IMG/VR virus record: IMGVR_UViG_3300042731_002679
Location: 1 to 64,000 of that record
DNA length: 64,000 nt
Direction: 5' to 3' (one strand)
Origin: a virus
Part shown: piece by piece, positions 38,663 to 48,674 of the stretch
Layout of the letters: the number at the start of each line of letters is the position of its first letter
Position numbering within the stretch: position 1 is the stretch's first letter
Position numbers and translations under genes: made by a program
The notes under the pieces: model-generated
What the model saw: the letters and a program-made list of their open reading frames with translations, nothing else
Told to the model about the DNA's origin: nothing
The model's database searches: none

Positions 38663-39251
38663 ACCGGAGACGGACAACACCCTCGCCAGGCTCAGGGCCA
38701 CGTCGGAGAACTCCCGGTTCACCGTCAAGGTCGAGTCGGCCGCGTGGCATCACAAGTATTACTACGAACCCCGGCGGCTGCTGACGCTCTCCTGCGTCGG
38801 CTCGGACACCGCCATCAAAGCCATCCGGGCCATGTTGTTGGACCCGGAGATTCCCGTGCGGCTCGACTTCTGGGACGACGACGCCGACCGCACCACCATG
38901 CTCGCCAAGGCGTCCGAGAACGGAGGCCGGAAGCTGTGCAAGTACGCCACCCGGGTCGCCCGGCTGGCACGCGGGGCAACCCACTTGGTTGCCACAGCGA
39001 AGATGGATGGTCTACTGCGTGAACTCTCCGACGATGCCCTCTGGCTGGCGTTCAGCGGAGACGACTTCGATACCCCGGTCCTGCGTGGCTGGGTGCCGTG
39101 GCTTCGCAAGAAGCTGGAAGAGAACGACCTGTTGCAATCCTGCGATGGGTACAACCAATCCGTCGGCGTCCTGCTGGCCAGCAGCGCTCAACTCGATGAG
39201 CTTGTGTCCCGCGGGGTGAAGACGGGGAACCTCAAGATGGAGGATGAGTGA
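38637..39251 (+). CDS. Hypothetical protein
   Basis: 204 aa. ENSRFTVKVESAAWHHKYYY, then LLTLSCVGSDTAIKAIRAML; the rest is helical and charged (AMLLDPEIPVRLDFWDDDA). Not recognised. Confidence 0.5.
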   Translation: MIAAPPMSEPETDNTLARLRATSENSRFTVKVESAAWHHKYYYEPRRLLTLSCVGSDTAIKAIRAMLLDPEIPVRLDFWDDDADRTTMLAKASENGGRKLCKYATRVARLARGATHLVATAKMDGLLRELSDDALWLAFSGDDFDTPVLRGWVPWLRKKLEENDLLQSCDGYNQSVGVLLASSAQLDELVSRGVKTGNLKMEDE

Positions 39252-39533
39252 ATGGCAACACGAAGCGCTGACGGATACCAACTTTTCTACGGGGCGTTCG
39301 TCTACATCCGGGTTGGCGGCGAGTATCCCCCTGGCAGGTATCGCGCAAGTTCCATGAAGATCGCGTCGATCAACCCAAACCGACGCAAGAGCCTGCGTTT
39401 AGAGCCGCCCCCGGATTCTGGCAGGACAAAGGGCTGCTGGCGATCACCCGACGAGGTGTACCGCAACGGAGACGTTGCCAGGGGGCTGAGGCCCAATGGT
39501 TCACAGCGACAGGAGGATGCCCATGCAAGCTAA
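39252..39533 (+). CDS. Short hypothetical protein
   Basis: 93 aa from an ATG 1 nt after the previous stop. Basic (PNRRKSLRLEPPPDSGR). Its last 11 nt overlap the helicase start. Not recognised. Confidence 0.4.
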   Translation: MATRSADGYQLFYGAFVYIRVGGEYPPGRYRASSMKIASINPNRRKSLRLEPPPDSGRTKGCWRSPDEVYRNGDVARGLRPNGSQRQEDAHAS

Positions 39534-41745
39534 GACACTCGACGACTACCTCGCCCGCTACGGCGGTCTCATCGCCGCCAAGACGGCCGAGGCGTTCGTG
39601 CCACTCCACGTCCCCAGCCGGGACAAACCCTGGCACGTCGAACTGGAACGTGCCCCCTTCGGCGCCCAAGCCCACGCCATGACGGCCATCGCCAAGGCGT
39701 GGGACAAGCGGAAAAGCATCATGCTGATCGCCGAGATGGGGACCGGCAAGACGCTCATGGGAATTGCCGCCGCCCACATGCACGCTCGGGGCAAGCCCTA
39801 CCGGGCCATCGTCATGGCACCGGATCACCTGCCCAAGAAGTGGTGCCGGGAAATCCAAGAGACGATTCCCGGGGCGACGACCAGGATCATCAAGACCTGG
39901 AAGGATGTCGTCCGCATGACAACCGACCCGCCCACCGGGTCCGAGTGGGTTGTGATCGGCCGCAACAAGGCCAAGCTGGGGGCCAAGTGGAAGGCCGCCT
40001 ACTGGAAGGCCAAGGCGTGCTTCAAGTGGGAAGGAACCCGCTACCAGCCCGAGACTCTGCGTTGCCCGTCCTGCGGTGCCCCGCTCATCAAGAAGATCGA
40101 GGAAGATGGACGGACATCGTTTTGGGAAGTCGCCGAACTGGACAAGACCAAGCGGGCTTGCCGGGACTGCGGCGGCGCCCTCTGGCAGTACCACGGCGAA
40201 CTGCGGCGCTGGGCTCCGGCGCAGTACATCCACAAGCACCGGAAGAACTACTTCGACTACTTCGTGCTTGATGAGTGCCACGAGGAGAAGGGGGAGAACA
40301 CTGCCCAGGGCCTTGCCGCCGGAAGCCTGGCCGCTGCCTGCAAGCGGGTGATCGCCCTGACCGGGACGCTCATCGGAGGGTACGCCCACCACATCCGGCC
40401 CCTGCTGTTCCGCCTCGCCCCGCACTCCCTGGTCGAAGAAGGACTGGGATGGAAGGACTCGACGGAGTTTAATCGGCGCTATGGCCGCCTGGACACGATC
40501 ATCACCCAGAAGGACGGTACCGTGGTAAGCAACCGGCAGTCCCGTGGGTCCAAACGGAACAAGGACGAGAAGGTACGGCCCGGGGTGATGCCCACGCTCT
40601 ACGGCCGACACCTGATCGACAACACCGTGTTCCTGTCGCTGTCCGAGGTGGCCGCCGGTCTGCCGGGGCTGCACGAGGACGCCATCGCCGTGCCCTTGCC
40701 GCCCGACCTGGAAGGGGCCTACAAGGTGGTCGAGGACGATCTCAAGGAAGAGGTCAAGCGGATGATGCGGAAGCGAAACACCCGCCTGCTGGGGACGATG
40801 CTGCAAACCCTGCTGGCTTACCCAGATTACCCATACGACTGGAAGGAGATCGGCTACTACGACAAGGACGAGGACTCGGGCACGATGCGGTGGGTCGGCG
40901 TGACCACGCCCCTGAACTTCCCCAAGTCCCGAAGCTACGATCCGAAGGAAATGAAGCTGCTGGAAATGGTGAAGGAAGCCAAGGCCAACGGGCATCAAAC
41001 CTGGGTGTACGTCCAGTTCACCGACAAGCGGCCCGTGCCCGACCGGCTGCTGGCGATGTTCGAGAAGCACGGCATCAAGGCGAAGTGGCTCAAGTCGTCC
41101 GTCCAGTTGGCCAAGCGGGAGGACTGGATCACCGAACACGGCAAGGACGTGGACGTGGTGATCTCCCACCCGAAGCTGGTGGAGACCGGGCTGGACCTGT
41201 TCGACAAGGGAGGCGGCCACAACTTCTCCACGCTGATCTTCTACGAGACCGGCTACGCCCTGTTCACCCTCCGGCAGGCGGCACGCCGGGCATGGAGAAT
41301 CGGGCAGCGGCGCAACTGCAAGACCTACTACCTCTACTACCAGAACACCATGCAGGAACGGGCGATGGAACTGATGGGCAAGAAGCTCACCGCCTCGCTC
41401 GCCCTGGAAGGACAGTTCTCCGAGGAAGGGCTGGCCGCCATGACCGAAGACTCCGGCTCGGTGGAAATGGAATTGGCCAAGTCGCTGTCGAACAACCTGG
41501 AGTTCGGAGAGACCCAGCGGGTGTGGGAGAAGGCGGGCCAGGCAGCCAGGAGAAGCAACGTCACCCCGCAGTCTCTACGCAAGGCCAGGGAAAGGCTGCG
41601 CAAACGAAGAAAGTCGTTGACACAAGCCAACGGCAATGGACAATTACCACCACCTGCACCACCGGGGGACGACGAGGAACTCTCTGCCGCCGATCGCCTT
41701 CGCCGCCGACTGAAGCGCCGCAAAGTCAACTGCTTCGCTTCCTAA
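39523..41745 (+). CDS. SNF2-type superfamily 2 helicase
   Basis: 740 aa from the ATG at 39523, 6 nt behind GGAGG. Motor motifs: Walker A LIAEMGTGKTLMG (68-80), DECH in YFVLDECHEEKG (246-257), ALTGT (278-282, motif III), and RQAARRAWRIGQRRN near the end (motif VI with arginine finger). Between motifs I and II a zinc module holds CPSC (181-184) and CRDC (213-216), an insertion not present in most family members. The C-terminal ~100 residues are basic. It may translocate on DNA together with the methyltransferase at 37438. Confidence 0.85.
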   Translation: MQAKTLDDYLARYGGLIAAKTAEAFVPLHVPSRDKPWHVELERAPFGAQAHAMTAIAKAWDKRKSIMLIAEMGTGKTLMGIAAAHMHARGKPYRAIVMAPDHLPKKWCREIQETIPGATTRIIKTWKDVVRMTTDPPTGSEWVVIGRNKAKLGAKWKAAYWKAKACFKWEGTRYQPETLRCPSCGAPLIKKIEEDGRTSFWEVAELDKTKRACRDCGGALWQYHGELRRWAPAQYIHKHRKNYFDYFVLDECHEEKGENTAQGLAAGSLAAACKRVIALTGTLIGGYAHHIRPLLFRLAPHSLVEEGLGWKDSTEFNRRYGRLDTIITQKDGTVVSNRQSRGSKRNKDEKVRPGVMPTLYGRHLIDNTVFLSLSEVAAGLPGLHEDAIAVPLPPDLEGAYKVVEDDLKEEVKRMMRKRNTRLLGTMLQTLLAYPDYPYDWKEIGYYDKDEDSGTMRWVGVTTPLNFPKSRSYDPKEMKLLEMVKEAKANGHQTWVYVQFTDKRPVPDRLLAMFEKHGIKAKWLKSSVQLAKREDWITEHGKDVDVVISHPKLVETGLDLFDKGGGHNFSTLIFYETGYALFTLRQAARRAWRIGQRRNCKTYYLYYQNTMQERAMELMGKKLTASLALEGQFSEEGLAAMTEDSGSVEMELAKSLSNNLEFGETQRVWEKAGQAARRSNVTPQSLRKARERLRKRRKSLTQANGNGQLPPPAPPGDDEELSAADRLRRRLKRRKVNCFAS

Positions 41746-41764
41746 CACACGGAGGACCAGGACC

Positions 41765-42022
41765 ATGCCATACGCAAGCGTCGACCCGGAAATACTCACC
41801 CCGAACCAGACCGTGTACTTCGACCCAGCCTGCCCCCACCGTGAATGGAGAAAGCAACGGCTGTGGCTCGTGGAGGACTACAAGGCGAAGAACATCGTCA
41901 AACTCTACATCGAACGGATCAACCTGCCCTACGTTCTCGGGCTCCGCAAGCGGCTTCGCAAGTTCGTGACCGTCGTTGTGGACACCCGAGTCTGCCAACT
42001 CTTGCAAAAGGAGGATGAGTAG
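41765..42022 (+). CDS. Hypothetical protein
   Basis: 85 aa. LTPNQTVYFDPACPHREWRK then a helical basic half (VLGLRKRLRKFVTVVVD). Not recognised. Ends directly at the recombinase start. Confidence 0.5.
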   Translation: MPYASVDPEILTPNQTVYFDPACPHREWRKQRLWLVEDYKAKNIVKLYIERINLPYVLGLRKRLRKFVTVVVDTRVCQLLQKEDE

Positions 42023-42895
42023 ATGCCCCAAATCTACGGCTACGCACGAGCAAGCACGAAGAAGCAAGAGGACTCGCCGACCGTGCAGGCCGACAAGATC
42101 GTGGCCAGGGCCACGCAACTGATCGAGGACGACCCCACGCTGTCGCCCCTGGACCCCGAAGAACACATCGCCTCCGAACACAAGTCGGCCGACCGAATCT
42201 CATGGGAAGACCGACCGGCCTTTCAGTCGCTCATGCGGACGATCGAAGAAGGAGACGTGCTGATCGTCACCCACTACGATCGCCTCGACCGCAACCCGCT
42301 ACGGTTCATCGCCTGCCTTGCCGAGCTACAAAGGAAGAAGATCAGGCTGATCCTGCTGAACTGCGACTTTATGATGCTCAACAAGGAGTTCGATCTGGAC
42401 GATGCCCAGTGCGTGTTCCTCGCCTTCCAGTGGGCCTTGTTTCTGAAGATGTGGTCCGACTACAACAGGCAGCGCCTCCTCGACATGAACGTCTGGCTGA
42501 AAAAACAAGGGCGGTGCCGAGGGCGAGTGCCGTTCGGCATGGTGGCCTACAAGAAAACGGACGGCAAATACTACCTCCGCTGGGACAAGCAGCAATGCAC
42601 CTACATGCTGGAACTCTACAACCGAATCCAGTGTGGCGAGACGTTCATTGAAATCGGACACGACTGGCACCAACGCGGGCTCACTCGCCAGCGAGTTCCC
42701 GGGGGTGAACCGGAGCCCTGGGTGGCACGCAACTCCCGCTGCGACCGGAACAACCCGAAGTGGCAGCCCCACGCCCACCGGATAAAGGACGCCTACAAGC
42801 GAGCCGCCAAGATGATCGAAGAAGAGGGCATGGTCGGCTGCGTGCCCTACGATCCTACCGTGGGAGTTGAGTACGCATGTTCTGCAACTCCTTGA
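42023..42895 (+). CDS. Serine recombinase (resolvase/invertase type)
   Basis: 290 aa behind GGAGGATGAGTAG. N-terminal catalytic domain: YGYARASTKKQEDSP (5-19) with nucleophile S11 and the arginine R9, then VLIVTHYDRLDRNPLRF (79-95), the conserved DRxxRN. A longer C-terminal part (~135-290) contains a RCRGRVPFGMVAYKKTDG segment and a recombinase-type end, but is shorter than in large serine integrases (~450-700 aa). Possible roles: integration, DNA inversion or resolution. The gene is last in the plus-strand block and its 3' end overlaps the convergent gene by 41 nt. Confidence 0.8.
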   Translation: MPQIYGYARASTKKQEDSPTVQADKIVARATQLIEDDPTLSPLDPEEHIASEHKSADRISWEDRPAFQSLMRTIEEGDVLIVTHYDRLDRNPLRFIACLAELQRKKIRLILLNCDFMMLNKEFDLDDAQCVFLAFQWALFLKMWSDYNRQRLLDMNVWLKKQGRCRGRVPFGMVAYKKTDGKYYLRWDKQQCTYMLELYNRIQCGETFIEIGHDWHQRGLTRQRVPGGEPEPWVARNSRCDRNNPKWQPHAHRIKDAYKRAAKMIEEEGMVGCVPYDPTVGVEYACSATP

Positions 42896-45800
42896 TTCGC
42901 TGCAATCGCTGCAACGTGCTGGGCATCGCGTCGGCCCGCAGGTGCTTCGGAACGTACATCTGCTCGTACTGCCGCACCGTCTCGTCCTGTTCCAGTTCCG
43001 CTTCCTGGGCGTTGATCGCGTCGATCAGTCTCCACTTGGCCGGGTTGTAGGTCGAGAACCGCAACCCGGTCAAGATTTTGACCGCCCGCAAGGCCGGGTG
43101 CGTGTCCTTGTCGACGTACTTGCCGACTTCCCCGATCGCGCGGGACCACGGGCCGACGCCCTCCAGCCGCCGCAAGACGGCCGGCATCTGCGACCCGGTG
43201 AGTTCCTTGTAGTACGGGGCCAGCCGGCTGCGAAGGTGCTTGAGTTCACGGCCGCTGTACGCCTGCCGACCGGACGGGAACTCGTAAAGCAACGCCGTGG
43301 CCAACGGGTTGAAGTTGCTGATGAAACTCTCGCCCGTCCTGCGAGCCGTCTCCGTCAGGCTGCCACGCAGCTTGAGCATGTTGAGGTCTTCGGTCGGCAG
43401 CCCGAGCGACGTGAGGTAGGACATCGCACGGTTGTTGCCGAGCACCGGGAACCCGCCACGCTCTCGCAGAAACGCCGGCGTCCACCCGGAGCGGTTGCCC
43501 TCCCGCTGCGGGTAGGTGGTCGCCAGGATCGCCTGTCCCTTGGGGCCGAACGGACGCTCGAACACCTTGCGCAACGTGTGCGGTACGCTCTTGCGGAGCC
43601 ACGAGTAGAACAGCAAGCCACGCCGGCCAACCAACTTCTCGGCCTTGGCCAAGTCCCGGTAGTTGAAGTGCGTCTTGTTGACGATCTGAGACGCATGCCC
43701 CACCGAATAGCCCGCCTTGCGCAGGCCCTCGAAGTAGCCCGCCCGCAGAATGAACTCGGTTACGTTGTTCAGGTTCTCGCCCCACTCGGCCGTCCACGAC
43801 AACGGAACCTTCTCGCCCGGCTTGACCTTGGTGGGATGCTTGTACCAGCCACGCACGGCAAACGGGTTCCACGCCTTGCCCTCGGTGGCTGCTCGCTTGA
43901 AAGGGCCGCCCATCAGCTTGCCGAGGCTCCCCTTCGTCGGCAGCCGGAAGGCATGCTCGGCCCCCTCCTCGCCAACCACCTCGGCGATCCTTCCCAGCCC
44001 GGCCAACGCGCCGCTGTCGATCGCCTCTTGCAGGTGGTCGAGGTCGCCCTTCCCGCGAAGGAACTGGATGGCCTTGAGCTTGGCCTTCCTGATTTCGCGG
44101 AACCCCAGGTGGGCGTCGGTCAACTCCTGGAAGATGCCCGAGGCCATGTTTCGTGTCTGGAACGAGACGCTCAGTGGGCCGAAGCCGGTTGTCAGCCACC
44201 CGCGGTAGAGTGCGTTCAGCTTGTCGACCATCTCGGTCAGTTCCGACATTTTCCCGGGCTTGATGACCTCGGTGTACGCCCGCATCGCCTTGGCCACGTT
44301 CTGCGGGACGTACAGCGTGTGGGCCTGATTCAGGGGAATGCCCAAGTCCTCCATGAACTTGTTCAGCCCGTGCTGAGTCAGCCCGGCGCCGGGGACGAAA
44401 TCGCCCGTCTCCCGGGCAGCCTCCAGGGCCTTGCGGCTCTGCGGCAACCAGGCAGCAGCCAGGGGAACGCCGTCCGTGATCTCGTTGGCCGTGCCCAGGT
44501 TGCCGCGGTAGCGAAGCAACTCGTGCATGGACCGGACGGTCGCCAGCTTGTCGATCTTGGCCGCCGTGTTCTGCCCCCACACCCGATGCCACTCCGGGTC
44601 GAACAACCCGTCCGGGTACTTCTCGGGATCGATCTTGGCAATCGACTCTCGCAGCCAGTCGATTCGCGACTGCGTGCGTCCAACTACTTTCTCGGCGCCT
44701 TCTTCGGCGGTCTCCTTGACGAACTGGAGGGTCGCCGACTCTCGCCAATACTTTTCCAAATCATCCAGCCCCAACTCCCGAGACCCGGGAATCAACCGCC
44801 CTGCCTGGTCGAAGTCGCCCAGGATGGGGCCGCTGGTGTCCATCGCATCCCGGTAGCCTGGCAGGACGTAGCGTTGCAGCAGGTACTCGCTGTCGAGTGC
44901 CTCGCCCTTGAGCGGCTCCCTCGTGACCGGGTGCAGCAGCCCCTTCCTGCCCCGCTCCGTCGCATTGATCGGAAGATCGGCGTTCTCCCGCAACCACTGG
45001 TACATCTGGGCACGGTTGGCCCCCAGTTCCTTGCCCTGCCGCAACGCTTGTCCCATCAGGTGCGGGTCGCGCGACGCCTGTTGCAAGCCCACGTCCCCGC
45101 CGGGGAAGTGGCGGTAGACGTTGTCGCGAACCGCCGTGGCGTCCTTCAACTTCCCGAGGTGCTCCGCTCCGTACCGGGGGGAGTATTCCTGCATCAGGTC
45201 CCACAGGTACTCGGTGGGAATCCCGGCGTCGTGAAGCTGCTTTTGCAGGTAGTCATTGACCCGCTTCGTACCGACGACGTAGTCGCCCAGCGCCTTCCGC
45301 ATCGGCTCCAGGGACGCCGGCCTGATGTTCTCGGGGATGGCGTTGCCCAGGCGGGTGAGGATTTCGTTCTCCACGTCCGTCATGCGGGCGGCGTCCATCA
45401 GTTCGCCGTACTCGGGCCACAGTCCCTTGATCGTCTGAACGTCGTGCAGCGTCTCGGCAAAGGCCCGCTGCATGTGGGGGAGCTTGTCGCTGTCGCCAAG
45501 CTGCGACTTCATCACGTCCGTAAAGGCGTCCATCGCCTGACGGTAGTTCTTCGACGCCACGGCGGCCATGTTGTGACCAGCGGCCGAGAGGTGTTGGAAG
45601 TTGGCGTAGCGAAGATCAGCGAGCCTGTGGTACTGACCGTTTAGAATGCCGGCCCGTTTTCCGCCGGCGGAAGACGAAACGAGGGACCGCAAACCGATGA
45701 TGGGTCGTGACATCATCTTCCAAAGCAGACTGTTTTCGCTGCTGTAGAAGAACTTGTCGACGGTGTCGGCGATCGCGTTGGCTACCTTGCTGTCCTTGGC

Positions 45801-46592
45801 GGCGTTGCCAGGCGTCCATCCGATCCACTGCTCCGTGCTGAATGGTTTGCGCATCCCGAGCAGGCCCCGTTCACCGCTACGGATGCCTTCGGTCCACGTC
45901 CCGGGAACGTCGGTGAGAATCTCCTTGGGCTTAGCCCCCTTGGTGAATGCCGCGATCGCCTGGGACGTTGCTTCGGCAACGTCGTCCGCTTGCTTGATCG
46001 CCGCCCGGGTGCCGATCTTCGACCCCTTGGCCACCGTACCCAGCGGACCCGTGATGTACGACGCCGGCAGCGATGTGGCGATCTCCGTGGCCAAGCCGCC
46101 CCAGAAGTTTCCCCAGGTATCTTCCTCGCCGGCCCAGCCCAGCGCCCGGTTCAGAGCACGCCCGGAGGTCCGGTTGCCGGCATCCCGCCACCACGCCGTC
46201 CCGAACTGGTCGATCGGGTTGTACTGATCCCAGTCGCCGGTCGCCACCCCGCCGATCACGTCACGAACGGCCGAGAACGGAAGATCGAGCGTGTTGCCCA
46301 GCGCCGCAACGCCGCCGAGAACCGTCCCAAGTACGCTGCGCTCCTCTTTACGGGAAATAGGGCGGGGGAGGCTGCGGTCTGGTTGCTGTCTCGGCGGGCG
46401 TTGTAGCGCCGGTAGCCCCAGTCCTGCGACCGGGGGCGGCATCGGAGGAACCGGCGGCGCTGGTGCCATCGGAACGGGCATCGTGGGAAGCATGCCGGGA
46501 AGAGTCTGCATGCCGACCGGGACCGGGCTCGACGTAACCGGGGGCGGCACGAAGCGGCGTTGCCACGGCGGGTTGTAGGCGAAGGGTGGCAT
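42855..46592 (-). CDS. Large internal virion protein with LPD38-like end
   Basis: 1245 aa. The first ~95 residues are Pro-rich and disordered (PVPMAPAPPVPPMPPP). The body is helical. Around residues 940-1010 it has FILRAGYFEGLRKAGYSVGH then THFNYRDLAKAEKLVGRRGL and FYSWLRKSVPHTLRKVF, matching the LPD38 domain of large polyvalent phage proteins (FNY-x-DLT...PFYxWxR). Such proteins are virion cargo ejected with the DNA in short-tailed and other phages. It is the last gene of the minus-strand virion block. Confidence 0.65.
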   Translation of the reverse strand: MPPFAYNPPWQRRFVPPPVTSSPVPVGMQTLPGMLPTMPVPMAPAPPVPPMPPPVAGLGLPALQRPPRQQPDRSLPRPISRKEERSVLGTVLGGVAALGNTLDLPFSAVRDVIGGVATGDWDQYNPIDQFGTAWWRDAGNRTSGRALNRALGWAGEEDTWGNFWGGLATEIATSLPASYITGPLGTVAKGSKIGTRAAIKQADDVAEATSQAIAAFTKGAKPKEILTDVPGTWTEGIRSGERGLLGMRKPFSTEQWIGWTPGNAAKDSKVANAIADTVDKFFYSSENSLLWKMMSRPIIGLRSLVSSSAGGKRAGILNGQYHRLADLRYANFQHLSAAGHNMAAVASKNYRQAMDAFTDVMKSQLGDSDKLPHMQRAFAETLHDVQTIKGLWPEYGELMDAARMTDVENEILTRLGNAIPENIRPASLEPMRKALGDYVVGTKRVNDYLQKQLHDAGIPTEYLWDLMQEYSPRYGAEHLGKLKDATAVRDNVYRHFPGGDVGLQQASRDPHLMGQALRQGKELGANRAQMYQWLRENADLPINATERGRKGLLHPVTREPLKGEALDSEYLLQRYVLPGYRDAMDTSGPILGDFDQAGRLIPGSRELGLDDLEKYWRESATLQFVKETAEEGAEKVVGRTQSRIDWLRESIAKIDPEKYPDGLFDPEWHRVWGQNTAAKIDKLATVRSMHELLRYRGNLGTANEITDGVPLAAAWLPQSRKALEAARETGDFVPGAGLTQHGLNKFMEDLGIPLNQAHTLYVPQNVAKAMRAYTEVIKPGKMSELTEMVDKLNALYRGWLTTGFGPLSVSFQTRNMASGIFQELTDAHLGFREIRKAKLKAIQFLRGKGDLDHLQEAIDSGALAGLGRIAEVVGEEGAEHAFRLPTKGSLGKLMGGPFKRAATEGKAWNPFAVRGWYKHPTKVKPGEKVPLSWTAEWGENLNNVTEFILRAGYFEGLRKAGYSVGHASQIVNKTHFNYRDLAKAEKLVGRRGLLFYSWLRKSVPHTLRKVFERPFGPKGQAILATTYPQREGNRSGWTPAFLRERGGFPVLGNNRAMSYLTSLGLPTEDLNMLKLRGSLTETARRTGESFISNFNPLATALLYEFPSGRQAYSGRELKHLRSRLAPYYKELTGSQMPAVLRRLEGVGPWSRAIGEVGKYVDKDTHPALRAVKILTGLRFSTYNPAKWRLIDAINAQEAELEQDETVRQYEQMYVPKHLRADAMPSTLQRLQRIKELQNMRTQLPR

Positions 46593-46604
46593 GGCGCTAT
46601 TGGG

Positions 46605-48641
46605 TTAGGCCCCTTGGAAAGAACCCATCGAAGGAATGAACCTGTTTCGGGGGACCGTAAACCCTGGCTGCGGGACGGTGATGGGAAGCAGGCCAGCCGC
46701 GGCCGGTGCAACATTGGGCTGAATCAATGGCTTGGGCTTGATGGATTTCTTCTCGGCCTTGTTCTTCGGCGCTGGCTTTGTTGCGTTTTCCCCACCGGCC
46801 GGCGACATCCCCATCAAGCCCATCCACTCGTTTAGCCCCATCATCGGCTCGCGTTCTTCCGGCGGGATGCCCTGCATGGACGCTTGCCAGCCGGTGACGT
46901 AGTTGCCGTAGGACTCCATTGCGGACTGCCGCATCTGGGCATCGTAGTAGGTCTGGATTGTGTCAGGATGCTGGTTTGCCGGAAGTCCCACGCCGACCCA
47001 CTCACCGATCGTCGGGGTCTTCTTGTTTCGGACGGCAATGTCGAACGCCGCCCGTGTCGGGTCGGGCGTGATCCCGTTGGCCCGCTGCCTGACCATTTCG
47101 GCCCGAATCTTGGGGTCCTTGATGGCCGTGCGATCCCGCATGGCAGCTACGTCTTCGCGATGTTGCAGCAGTCGCTCAAGCCTCGTCGGGTCAGGATCAC
47201 TCCGAGCCCGGTCAACTGCGGCCTCCCACGACGACATCGGGGAGCCAAGGCCAACCTTAGCCCGTTCTGCATCAATCGCCTCTCGCTTGGCGCGGGCCTC
47301 TTCCATCGCTCTCGTGGACTTCTCTGCCTGGGCGTCGAGGTCCCTGGCCAGCTTCGCCTTCTTCCTTGCGGAGAGCTTCTCTTTCTTCGCCCTCGTCTGG
47401 GCAATCGCCGCCTCGCCCATGCGGGGATCGCGGGCAAGCTGCCGCTGAAACGCCGGCGTGCTAATGTAGCCATCGTCCATGCCGGCCTGCCACATGCCAA
47501 GACGTTCTTCGGTGTCTCGGGGCTGGTCGGTCCAGGTGCCATCTTCCGTCTGGCGGAACCCCATTCGCTGCAACTGGGCGGCGTTGTGCTGACGCTGGTT
47601 CTGGAGCGAGGCGATGGAGTCGGCGGTTTGCGCCGCTTGCGGCGACCCCAGGTAGTCTTGGACGCCGGCAGCAATCGACGGCGCGGCCGCCTCCTGCGTC
47701 GAGGGCAAGACATCGCCCCTGGCTTCCACCTGATTGAGCGTGGCCATCTGCTGGGCGTTCCACCAGTCCTGAGTGAGCTGCTCATTCGACGGCTGCGGGT
47801 AGAACCGCCGGTGAATTTCTTCCGGCAGCGGCGGGTCCTGGTTTCGGAAGTCGCTGTTCAGCGATGCCTGCAACCTGGCGCTGCCCTCCGGGGTCGACCA
47901 GTAATCCGTTCCCGAAGTGTCAACCCAGTCGGGAACCGCCCCCTGCTGGATCGGCGGGTTCAGGTACGGGTCGCCTTCGACCGGGGGCTGCCACGTCTGG
48001 ATCGGCCGGTACATATTGGCGATCTGATCCAGTTCGGGGGACAGCCCAGTCGCAGGGACCGGCTGGAATGCCGGGCCTGTCCCTACGCCGACATCCTGGC
48101 TGTATTGAGTCGCCTGTGGTTGCTGCTGCAACCCGACTTGAGGCTGCTGCGGCGTCAGCCTGCCCCAAGGCCCAGCGGTGCCAGTATCAATGGCTCTTTG
48201 CCGATACGCTTCGATTCTGGCGGCCTCATCCTCCGGTTGCAACCCGACTCGCTGCTGCTTCGCCCGGCGGCGGTAGTATTCCATCGGGTCCGGGTTGAAG
48301 GCGTCGTAAGGCATCGCTATCTCCTTTCCCATCGGGGAAATGGACTGGGCTTGACTGTTTGCTGGGGCCGCAGTGGCCCCCTTGGGTCGTGAATAGTACC
48401 GACCATCATCCCCTTGGTATATCTCGTATCCAGCTTCACGCTCACCTTCTTCCAGCAAGTCCCATGTTTCATGCTGACGACCCTTGAGAAGAACGCCAGT
48501 TTTGGGATCGCGACTGGACCAGTGGCCCGTTTCGTCTGGACCTATGCCAGATGCTACTGCTGTCCGATAGTCGTAGCCGCTGCCCTCGGGGTCAAACGGC
48601 TCGAAGAAGCCGAACAGTTTTTTCAACATGGAGCCGGGCAT
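46605..48641 (-). CDS. Internal virion protein with YDY-type N-terminal module
   Basis: 678 aa. Residues ~17-90 (GSGYDYRTAVASGIGPDE, GHWSSRDPKTGVLLKGRQH, ETWDLLEEGEREAGYEIYQG) match a module found at the N-terminus of phage internal virion proteins and structural proteins. The middle is Gln/Pro-rich and disordered, followed by coiled-coil segments (ARAKREAIDAERAKVGLG). Together with the 1245-aa protein it likely makes the ejected internal complex. Confidence 0.6.
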   Translation of the reverse strand: MPGSMLKKLFGFFEPFDPEGSGYDYRTAVASGIGPDETGHWSSRDPKTGVLLKGRQHETWDLLEEGEREAGYEIYQGDDGRYYSRPKGATAAPANSQAQSISPMGKEIAMPYDAFNPDPMEYYRRRAKQQRVGLQPEDEAARIEAYRQRAIDTGTAGPWGRLTPQQPQVGLQQQPQATQYSQDVGVGTGPAFQPVPATGLSPELDQIANMYRPIQTWQPPVEGDPYLNPPIQQGAVPDWVDTSGTDYWSTPEGSARLQASLNSDFRNQDPPLPEEIHRRFYPQPSNEQLTQDWWNAQQMATLNQVEARGDVLPSTQEAAAPSIAAGVQDYLGSPQAAQTADSIASLQNQRQHNAAQLQRMGFRQTEDGTWTDQPRDTEERLGMWQAGMDDGYISTPAFQRQLARDPRMGEAAIAQTRAKKEKLSARKKAKLARDLDAQAEKSTRAMEEARAKREAIDAERAKVGLGSPMSSWEAAVDRARSDPDPTRLERLLQHREDVAAMRDRTAIKDPKIRAEMVRQRANGITPDPTRAAFDIAVRNKKTPTIGEWVGVGLPANQHPDTIQTYYDAQMRQSAMESYGNYVTGWQASMQGIPPEEREPMMGLNEWMGLMGMSPAGGENATKPAPKNKAEKKSIKPKPLIQPNVAPAAAGLLPITVPQPGFTVPRNRFIPSMGSFQGA

Positions 48642-48674
48642 TAGCCTTTCCCTCTCGGGGGGTATGACCTCATT

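Noticed and set aside
39370-41220. 616-codon open frame on the minus strand
   Set aside because: Antisense to the SNF2-type helicase, whose frame has all motor motifs.
42867-45644. 925-codon open frame on the plus strand
   Set aside because: Antisense to the 1245-aa virion gene; the text is Arg/Gln/Leu-rich without motifs, whereas the minus-strand frame has LPD38-like segments.
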